Made by a program: the position numbers and the translations under genes
Source: Zerene cesonia
Lineage: Eukaryota; Arthropoda; Insecta; Lepidoptera; Pieridae
Reading direction: 5' to 3'
Assembly: GCF_012273895.1 (NCBI RefSeq)
Contig: NC_052120.1
Coordinates: forward strand, 3,596,001 to 3,660,000
DNA: 64,000 nucleotides
Shown: positions 55,420 through 64,000 of the stretch, in pieces
Position numbering within the stretch: position 1 is the first letter of the stretch
Layout of the letters: every line of letters starts with the position of its first letter
Notes under the pieces: generated by a model
Database searches by the model: none
The model's input: only the letters and a program-made list of their open reading frames with translations
Told to the model about the DNA's origin: nothing

Positions 55420-58406
55420 TGATCCAAACAAGTCTGCGTTTCATTTTATTCCTTAAGTTTTAGTACTATTTTATAAATACTGAACAGTTTAATCATGGTA
55501 CAGTACTTGGTACTTGGTACTCAATATTTAATTGTATAGGATTCAAAATAAGTTTACAGCTCATCAAAATTTTACATCCAGGTATCTTTCCAGTCACCAT
55601 TTACAAATGACTTAATTATATTGAGTCTAAGAATTGAAAGTCAACCTAGCTGTTACAAATTCTGTATTACAAATGTTGCTAATTGGAAGTTTGTTCATTT
55701 GGCAAGTGATTCAGTTAATTTATAATCATGTTCTGAAACATTTTATTTCTTAATAAATAATTACCATATTTAGTTCTTAGTTTACAAAATTTTTATATGG
55801 TACTCTTATTTATTATGCACCACCATGACTCATTAATTTTTTGTCCTCCCCTTTTTTGGGTTGCCTGGTAGAGATCGCTGCTAACGATAAGGCCAACATC
55901 TGTGCATTGTTTTCTAATATATTATTAAGTATTAATTAAACGTTTTCTATATGGTGTACAATAAAGAATTTTTCATTCATTCATTATCTCTCGGTAAACA
56001 TGTGGAAGAAGGTCGAACTTCACGAATACAAACAATATATGTGTCTTGCTAAAAAAAGGCAGAACATAACTTACAGCTCATTTTTGAAAGTATATCAACA
56101 GTAACGAATTTTCTTGTTAAGTAACAACATGCACTCTAGATTCAGTTCTATTACTTTCAAGTTTCAGGTTGAATATGCATAAACTCCATATGACAATGAT
56201 TTATTCCCCAAAATGTAATTTCTGACAAATTACTGCAGAAGCTTTTGTTATGTATATCTTATTTCTCGACTATTAAAAACATCTTTAGGCCCATAATCTT
56301 AACATTATCTTATTCAAAAATAATTAACTAAATAATTAAAAAATAATTAACAAAACAAAAGCAAATATTTATTATGTTTGAAGGAAATAATAAGAGGCTG
56401 GAAAAAAACACTGATGCTGATACTGTTTTATAAATTTATTTATAAGAGACATTCACACATCAACATCAACTTTCCTCAGTACATGACAAATAGCTTAATT
56501 TAATGCAATGTACATGAGCCAAATTATTAGTTTAATAAAAAATACAATTCATGAGCAGAAGTTATTTTTTAATGAACATTTGTGATGTTTGGTTTTTATC
56601 ACAAATTATGACACTACATATTTAAAATGATAGTAAATAAACAGCTGCCTCAATATAGGTCCATACATATGCGCAACTGCACGTGATTTCACGTCACCGC
56701 CGCCGACAGATGTTTTGTAAATGCAAATTACTTTCGTATTTAATGATCGGTATAAAACAGGATATTTCCAAAAATAGAAATCACGGTATGTATAATCACA
56801 GACTGCTTTAAAAATATTACAACAAAAAACACGTAGTCATTTTGTATTTAATCACTAAATTTGTATAGTATTATCAATCAAAAACGCCTGCCTTCAAGGA
56901 AATTCTTAACTTATGAGCAAAAAAATATTAAACTACACAGACTTGTATTACATTTGATATGGAATGTCTCACTCATTTTTACTGCTAATATACTTGAGAT
57001 AATACCTGACCTCACTCATTCAAGTGTCACTTCAAAATTTTATAGAAACATATAAAATTACAAAAATGTTTAGGAAATAATTATGTGGGTACATATAACT
57101 GTAAAAAATGACACCATAATTGTATATTAATATCAAACCTTACATAATATAATCTAATTGTATGTATGAGGTGGAATAATCTACTTGCAGTTTGCACTGC
57201 ATTTTCTAACTTGTTACAAGTTCTACACGTCTAAATACCATATAATTAACTGTAGTCTGTATATGCATAAAAATTGTATAGTTTAATCGAAAAACTTGGC
57301 CGCCATCTTCCTACATTCCAAATTTAAAAATTGTAGCCACATGTCTAATATCAATCAATTTACAATTACACGATTTACGACGAGAAAAATCCTAACCATA
57401 TCTCACTTGCCATAGGAGCAACTTACAATACATTCCATGTTTATGCTTGTATCAAAGAGAGCTCAATGCAACCTAAATTTTACAACTTATTTAATGATAA
57501 AATAATAGGACAATTTTAACACGAGTGCATAGATACAAAATATATTAAAGGAAAATAATTAAATTTTATATTTTATTACATCATAACAATATACGTTGTT
57601 CAAAAAGTAAATCATATGCAACAAAATATTTCGAAAAGGCAATGAATTACATTTATGGATAATTCATATTATATACATAAATCAAAAATGTATCAAATTA
57701 TAAAGAAGCTTTCAGTGGTCTTGCATTGAAAGCTATAACGATCAAGTTACGTGTTACCAAGTGCATATATAATCATGAATAGCTTTTCATCAATAAAAGC
57801 CATAACATATCAGAATCCCAGCGCTCGATCTGTCAAGCTAACGTATTATACAACAAATATATATTATAAACATATGCTTTACATCGGTAATATTAATAAA
57901 ATTAGACATATCAGAATTGCAACTACATTCCATGTTTTGTGTAATCATTTGATTTGATCTTAAAAATGCGCCAAAACGTCATTTTAAGAATGTTTAATTA
58001 ATATTTTCTAATCAGCTAGGAAAATAATAAACCAATTACGCAATCTATTTTAGGAGAGTGTATCGCCAAACGTCACAACTAAATACCCCTGTAAAAATGG
58101 CACCAACTTATCGCACCGTATACTGCCTACATAACTTTGTTATTGTATATAATTATAAAAGATCGATTCTAGCGATTTCAAAATGTATAAAATCTTAATT
58201 TTACATAAGCAAGCACGCTAAACTTAAACTATAAACATTCTATATGAAGGTCAAATTCCAAACTGAAATCCGAGTTTACAATAAAAATCAGCAGTCGAAC
58301 TTAGTTCGATATTACACCACAGTACTAAAGGAAAATAAATTATAGGCTCTTTTTAGACGTCTCCTCTTTGCCTCCTGGACCATGTTGTAGACTCGCGGCT
58401 CTGGAA
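55420..58406. other. Convergent intergenic region and 3' UTRs
   Basis: The COMMD8-like gene and the acidic-protein gene point at each other here. An AATAAA on the plus strand at 55752-55757 and one on the minus strand at 56440-56435 could end the two transcripts, giving the minus-strand gene a 3' UTR of about 2 kb. A retroelement tail lies at 55846-55990. No coding exon is recognised. Confidence 0.35.
55846..55990 (+). repeat. Non-LTR retroelement 3' tail
   Basis: 'ttgcctggtagagatcgctg ... cgataaggcc' and 'acaataaagaattttt' followed by ATTC repeats is the standard 3' end of a group of lepidopteran retroelements. Only the 3' end is present. Confidence 0.7.
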
Positions 58407-58680
58407 TTAATTGGCCACCGCGACGTCGGTCGTCGTTTCCTGCAATATTAACACTACATTTATAATGCGCAAAAAAAAAAGTAATAATGAAATTTTTTTG
58501 GTCAATAAAAAGAAATTTAATCTTCTAGACTCAATGTGCCTGAACCAGACTTTTACATTAAACCACTTTCACTTTACTTATTTGAAACAAATAAATATTT
58601 ACCATTTCCGTTTTTAATTCAGGGACAGTTGGAATCTCAGGAATTAAGTCCGCAATTTTATCGGCGATTGGTAGTGATTC
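58407..58680 (-). CDS. Two small 3' exons of the acidic-protein gene (alternative C-terminus)
   Basis: 58680-58603 (acceptor TTTTAG, donor GTAAAT) encodes ESLPIADKIADLIPEIPTVP then ELKTEM. 58439-58407 (acceptor TTGCAG) encodes ETTTDVAVAN and a TAA stop. Both exons are phase 0, as are the upstream acceptor at 60585 and two GTGAG donors inside the long exon (after 60409 and after 59599). They therefore look like the C-terminus of isoforms that do not read to the stop of the long exon. I do not recognise the protein family. Confidence 0.55.
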
Positions 58681-59331
58681 CTAAAATTGAAATGACATTT
58701 AAATGATTTTTTAAATAACGAACATGTTTACCCGCGCAGAAACTCTATGTACAATATACATGTTAGACAGGAAATACAAAGTGTGATTTAAACATATTAT
58801 TTATCTACAATGTACACAATTTTACATTGGCTTAAATTTAATCTAACGGCAAGAAACTTCATTGATTATGCAAAAAGGGTAATAGAGCAGCAAAATGTGA
58901 ATGGCTAGCGAGATATTAATAGCCAAAAAACCTTTATGATTCTACCTGATACTTGTAAATCAAATTGCCGTTGGACAAAATATAAGGTTCTATATTAAAC
59001 ACGATTTCTTAAATATTTTATTATAAATGGTGATCAATATATAAAATGGTGCAAAAGAAAATATGCGAACATATCGTATTATTACATTCATACAAACCAG
59101 AAAGCATTAAATTAACTAATAGCGGGGAGCACACAAACATGCACGTCTACTGAAAGCGTCGGCATCGCACGGGACGGGACGAGGGGCAGGGGAAGGGGAG
59201 CGAATGTACATGAAGACAGTGGAATTAAATCGATCCGTCTCTTCCTGTTATTGACGTTTCACGCATGCTGAGAGAAAATGCTCATGAACTAAAATACGGG
59301 AACCGTTAACGATACCAAAATGCTCCAAATA

Positions 59332-60844
59332 CTAATCCTCTACAAGGGCAAAGTCCGGCGTATTCACCTGAGCGTCGTGCGGCGGCAGGTCGGCGGGCGC
59401 GGGCTCGCCCGGCCCCGCGCCGGGGGAGCTGGCGCCGTTCGTCACCGCTGCCTCCCCGTTCCCGTTCCCGTTCATTACCACCTCGTTCGTCTCAATGACG
59501 TCCGCGATCATCTCTTTGGCTTTAATTTTCAGACTCTCGCTGTCGCTGATCGCATCCGAGCAGCGCTCGTTTATCTCGTTCTGAGAAATAACGCTCACGT
59601 CGACTTCGGTCTCTTTTAATTCACAAATTTCACTGTCCTGTTCGACGTGTGGCATTTCGACGTCGCTCGATCCGTTCATCAACTCTTCGGCCGGGGGCGG
59701 TAGCGCCTCCTGATCTTCCAATGTGCCTTCGACGTCTACGTGTTCAGGGAGAGAAATTTTATTTTCTAATTCAGGTTCGTTATCTCTGGCGGGTTCGTCG
59801 CAGACGGGAATATCACTGACATTTTCTTCTACGGTTTTAATAGAAACTTCGTGATCTTCCTGACTCGGCAAACTATCGAGGGCTCCTTCGTTAGCTGAAA
59901 GTTGCTCGATTGCGTTTGTCTCTATTTTTGCTTCGGTTGAATCGTCTAACTGTGCGGGAGGTTCGTTCACTTCGATTTCGACATAAGTTTTAACAGCTTC
60001 GGTGCTTAAGGTTTCTGTAGGAACTAAGTCATTTGTATTGTCGTTATTAACGGGAGATTCATCGGCAGGTGCGGGTTTAGTGATATCGGCATTATTAGCG
60101 AGGGAAGCATCTGCGAGTTCGGGAGCCATAGTGGTGGCGGCAAAGGAAGCCACAGACGAAGGAGGGGGATTAGCGGGAAGTGGTGGAGGCGTGGATTCTA
60201 TCAAAGGCGTTTGATCAACACAAACCTCTTTAGTGACCGGAATTTCGGAAGCAGGCACCTTTTCTTCGGTGATCTCCACTTTATTCTCCTCGGCCTTGTT
60301 TGAATCGATCTCTGGAACTTCGGGCTCATCCTTTTTCGATTCTTCTAGTGAAAGTCCGTTAACCGGTAATTTCTCAGGTTCGACTTCAACTTGGGGCTCT
60401 GGCCTCACGTCTGTTTTATTTTCATTCTTGGCCTCTTCGATGATTGGAGTTTCTACTTTTGGAGACTCAGGGGTGCTACTTCCATTTGTAAGTGGTTCTG
60501 TCACTGGGGTTTCTGGTGTCTTCTCGTCTTTATTTTCAGTTTCGGATTTAGTTTCATCAGCGACTTCAGGTGTAGTCTCAGCAACCTAAAAGAAACAGGA
60601 CCGTTACAATAATCGTAAGTATGGTATTTATCATGATTTACACGATATATAAAACAATTAGTTGTCTTAGAGAAAACAATAATTTAAAAATCTTCTAATA
60701 AATATACCATAACATTGGCCATTGCAAGGATTATGTGTAGCACGTAAAGAATCAATGAAGAAACTGATGTCAAGCTTGCAAGCTCTCAACATTTAATAGC
60801 AATATCCGTTATGGTTGACTTACCATCGTATACATAATGAACAT
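59332..60844 (-). CDS. Acidic, disordered protein of unknown function (long-exon isoform, about 424 aa)
   Basis: The main exon 60585-59332 reads 417 codons from an acceptor (TTCTTTTAG) to TAG. It begins VAETTPEVADETKSETENKD and ends NTPDFALVED. It is very rich in Glu, Pro, Val, Ser, Asp and Asn, with no Trp and hardly any aromatic residues or Cys. It has no transmembrane segment and no known fold, so it is likely to be fully disordered. The proposed start exon 60844-60824 encodes MFIMYTM before a strong donor (GTAAGT, phase 0), with ATG context aacaATG and an in-frame TGA 9 nt upstream. An alternative tiny start exon (MANVM, donor GTATAT) lies near 60727. Codon use in the 3' part is GC-rich. 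The long unbroken frame in AT-rich DNA and the splice context support a real gene. Function is unknown. Confidence 0.7.
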
Positions 60845-60899
60845 TGTTATCCTTCAATGATCTGATCAGTCACCCTAATCAAAATATTATATTGCGTCC

Positions 60900-60906
60900 C
60901 TTTATA
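60900..60906 (-). promoter_or_regulatory. Possible TATA box of an internal promoter
   Basis: TATAAAG on the minus strand lies about 60 nt before the candidate start codon at 60844. A CAGATC initiator-like word about 42 nt downstream is somewhat far. If real, it would drive a transcript starting just before the MFIMYTM exon. Weak evidence. Confidence 0.25.
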
Positions 60907-60909
60907 GGG

Positions 60910-63555
60910 CTGATCGATAAGTGAGTAATCTTCTCACTATATATACTAAATTACTTACTTTATTAAGTGTCTCACAAAATATACTTCTATATAGTCTATT
61001 TTAAATTATATATTAATGAATAAATATAAATGATTACATAATATATTAAGTAAATATAAATGAACAGCTTTATTTGTAACGTAAGGAGGAATAGGAGAAA
61101 TTCGAATAATGTATAAAGCTTTCCATTCTGAGTACATTAATCAGTTTCCAGTTCTATACACGTACAACCGCAAAACTCTAGCAATAAAATGATACACAGC
61201 TCCAAGGTCGCCTTTGTTTACTGGCATGGAAATACTTCAATAACATGATATTCAATAATTGATAAAATAATATTATTATATTATTAATTTATACATGATC
61301 AAGGAGCTGTATCAATTCAGCCGTCTTCTCTTAGCCTACGAGATATAAATATATTTTCGACTAACTTAACTTTGTAAAATTCCAACATACAAAGCCACAT
61401 TTCCTGTATGGAAACCGGAACAAATCATTATAGGATAAGCATACAAAATTATCAAACACTTACGTATTCTTAGTGTTTGAACTTTAATATTATGTATAAC
61501 TGTTTGTATCCTGCCAGCGGATTATTGGCGAATGTAACGTTATTCATGCAGTAGACATGAGATTCTTATCAATTTATCCCATAATGTCTATTCTACTCCA
61601 AATACAGTTTGAACATAAAATTTCAATCACTTTTACCGATTTTATTATAAATTTTTAAAAATTATTCAACTCTCGCACATAGAATGCAAATACACGTAAA
61701 TAAAGATAGAAACATAATCACGTCGATGAATGATTTTACAATTTCCCCTGTCATTGAAAAGCAAGGTTAACGAAAGCATTGTCCGAAACGAAAGCAAATT
61801 AAAAACTCCCGGACAATACATCCGACGGGCAACCGGCGTGTACAGGAAACATCGTTTTGTTTAAATGACGCTACGTGTACATCTATCTATTGTATTTATA
61901 CATTATACACATTTTTATAAGCCTTTTACCGTGTCCACCGTTACGAGAAATAATATGCATTTTTATCATTTGGAGACAAAGAGAGCTTCGTGACGCTCTT
62001 AATTTACAAATATTTTGAAAACACTGATAGTAATAAAAACTTAAATCGTCGAAAATATAAGTCACACATTATTCGCTTTTTCTAATCGTAAATATTGTTC
62101 GAAATTAGCAGAGAAGTGTAAATAGTTTTTAAGTAGCAAATATTAACATGTGCAGATATTAACGATATAAATTTATTTATTTTTATTTTTTTTTATAATG
62201 CTTTATTTGCCAGAAAACATGATGAACATTATTATTATCTTAAAATATTACTGAGCAATGAGCTATATTTTCTTTTTATCACATAAAATAAAAAAAGATA
62301 ATAACGATATAATTTGCCATTATAGTAATAACTCAGTTTTTATAATGAAGCATGCAATATACAATTTATCGACCGCACTTGACAGTGTCAAATGACAAGT
62401 CGAAAACTTCGCACCCTATTATTTTCACCCTTTCCTTAAAAGCACCAATATTTGGGGAAAAGGGGAAGCTCGATTAATTTGGCACTACAATTTCCTCGTT
62501 AAAAGGCTGTTACTTTGTGCAATGTTACAACAACATGTTATTTGGACATAAATAAACCTCTTTTCTTAGTTTTTTTATCAATTTATACTGATGTATATAA
62601 AGCTGAAGAGTTTGTTTGTTTGTTCGTGTGAACGCACTAATCTCAGGAACTACTGGTTCGATTTGAAAAATTCGTTCAATGTTAGATAGCCCACTTATTG
62701 AGGCTATCTATGTACCACGAGCGAAGCCGGGGCGGACTGCTAGTTCGTCATAAAAAAGCAACAATTAAAATGAAGAAATGAAACATTTTTCGAATAATTA
62801 AATAACACCTGTTTCGGAACTGATTTCTAAAAGCAGGATTGTAATGCCGATTTCATTTCATGTTTTCCTTCTAATCACGGGTGTAAAGGAACGAATTAGA
62901 AGTAATTTCGATAGTTAATGTTCATAAGCGTTCATTTATCCGCCTGATAACGGTACACTGGGTGAGTCACCACAAATAATACAATTGCTTTCTGGCTATG
63001 GAAGCGATTTTCCGCTCTACAACAATGCACGTGCCTATTTCAAGTGTAGATGTTTGTTCTCGCTTGCTAATTAAAAAATAAACCTAGTGCAAGTCTTTGT
63101 TAACATTTTCAAATATCCTCTACATTACGTGCCAAAAATATTTTCTTGTAGGCCATTTACGTATATAAATTATATATGTATTCAGATCAGGAGGTGAAAA
63201 CTTTAGTTTTGTTTTTTGCTAAATTATTGATTTCGTTACCAAAAAAACATCATATAAAGTAATCAATCTTCTCTATCTATGAAAGAAATTAGTTTTGTAA
63301 GCTGGAAGTTCAGAAGGGATAAACGTATTTTATTGATTTTTACTTCATTGGACTTATTTCTCTGCTTGGATTAGAAATTTCCAAAAAAGTCTTAACGGGC
63401 ATAGCCGGGTGGATTTATATCATAATTGATATAAAAATGATCTCAAAGAAGTCTATTTCACTATACATATCTACAAAGGCCCTTAGAGCACAATATAAGT
63501 GCATTTGCAATATGCAACTGTCAGGGCGGCTTTTGTACAATCTAGTCGCATAAAC
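60910..63555. other. Probable 5' intron of the acidic-protein gene
   Basis: AT-rich, no coding exon seen. It holds a family C repeat (62600-62748). The minus-strand donor at the window end (CTG|GTAAGT at 63996/63995) suggests that this is an intron leading from an upstream 5' exon. Confidence 0.4.
62600..62748 (+). repeat. Family C interspersed repeat, clearest copy
   Basis: Runs from 'ataaagctgaagagtttgtt' through 'atctcaggaactactggttc' and 'tgttagatagcccacttatt' to 'gcgaagccggggcggactgc' plus tagt. Other copies are at 41440-41586 and 39005-39150. Confidence 0.75.
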
Positions 63556-63559
63556 GCGA

Positions 63560-63900
63560 AAAGGAGGCTAATGTTTTCGAGTAGGCAGTGCGGCAGTAAG
63601 GAGCGCACCATTAGAGTAACGACATAAGTGGCGGGCACAGAGCACTCATCGTGCGAACTGCGGCCGCAGACCGCGGTCCGACCGTCCGGGTGCGAATCGC
63701 ATCGAGCATAAATAACGGAGGTGATAGCAGTAGCATCTCGGCCGGTCCAGACAGACGCAATACTATCAAATAACTCATAGCTACTTGCGCTCTCGCTATC
63801 TGAGGTTGTCGCCCTGTCTTGGCACCGATTACACCAATCGCTGGTCGGCTATCGAGTTACTACCTTCAGAGAGAGACAGTTACGGTACTCGACGTTTAGG
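63560..63900. promoter_or_regulatory. GC-rich, CpG-rich promoter-like block
   Basis: G+C rises sharply compared with the flanks, with many CpGs (gcggccgcagaccgcggtcc, ccgtccgggtgcgaatcgca) and the word CATAAATA at about 63706. Together with the minus-strand donor at 63995 it suggests a promoter or 5' UTR region. Whether it serves the acidic-protein gene (minus) or a divergent gene off the right edge cannot be told. Confidence 0.35.
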
Positions 63901-63994
63901 TACAAAGTACAAAACATTAATTGGAGCATGAAAATATAAAGTCTCTACATATTTATTGTAAATTCTTTTACGACAACATTCGTTATAATACTTA

Positions 63995-64000
63995 CCAGTA
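63995..64000 (-). other. Edge of an upstream exon (splice donor at window end)
   Basis: The reverse strand reads TACTG|GTAAGTATT: a consensus donor with its G at 63995, so an exon ends at 63996 and extends beyond the window. It is probably a 5' exon of the acidic-protein gene. Confidence 0.35.

Noticed and set aside
1..64000. tRNA, rRNA, CRISPR or prokaryotic operon signals
   Set aside because: No cloverleaf with a GTTCGANNC box, no rRNA blocks and no regularly spaced direct repeats were seen; the gene structure is eukaryotic.

Overview
This is a 64 kb window of an AT-rich insect nuclear genome, almost certainly a moth or butterfly. The genes are intron-rich with GT-AG introns. The introns are full of short interspersed repeats of lepidopteran style (heads reading 'ACTAGCTGTGCCCCGCGG', bodies with 'GTCCGTATCCCGTAGGAAT', ends with 'TAATATTAGTAGGAT') and of 3' fragments of non-LTR retrotransposons. 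Three scaffold gaps of exactly 1000 N and one of 37 N interrupt the sequence.

Layout. 2998-7105 (+): complete three-exon intracellular carboxylesterase, 529 aa. 10244-13119 (-): complete five-exon U2AF38, the small subunit of the U2AF splicing factor, 227 aa. 14744-50201 (+): complete MRP1-type ABCC transporter (about 1515 aa), head-to-head with U2AF38 and filling more than half of the window. 54832-55419 (+): two-exon COMM-domain protein, probably COMMD8. 58407-60844 (-): a gene for an acidic, disordered protein with a long exon ending in its own stop codon and two further small exons downstream, so probably alternative C-termini. Its 5' exon probably lies beyond the right edge. A GC-rich, promoter-like block lies at about 63560-63900.

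The MRP1 gene is the centrepiece. All 26 coding positions join in frame, from TMD0 through NBD1 and TMD2 to NBD2. Two positions are present as duplicated alternative exons: exon 9 (TM10-TM11; copies at 35578-35727 and 36362-36508) and exon 19 (TM13, coupling loop and start of TM14; copies at 44834-45057 and 45766-45986). At exon 19 the phases force exactly one copy to be used, because skipping both or including both breaks the frame. The gene can therefore make four transporters with different membrane and coupling segments but the same ATPase domains. Drosophila MRP1 is known to have two variable internal exons, so the arrangement looks conserved; the exon copies here are described from the sequence.

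Two gene fragments lie inside MRP1 introns. The first two exons of a secreted serpin are in intron 1, on the same strand, with the rest missing or hidden in an assembly gap. A reverse-strand piece resembling the Sm-fold protein Gemin7 is in intron 8, just before exon 9a. Several perfect hairpins of 13-24 bp arms lie in introns and intergenic DNA. I see no rRNA, tRNA or CRISPR. The functional links in the window are modest: the esterase and MRP1 both belong to detoxification families, and U2AF38 and Gemin7 both serve splicing, but nothing shows that they are co-regulated.
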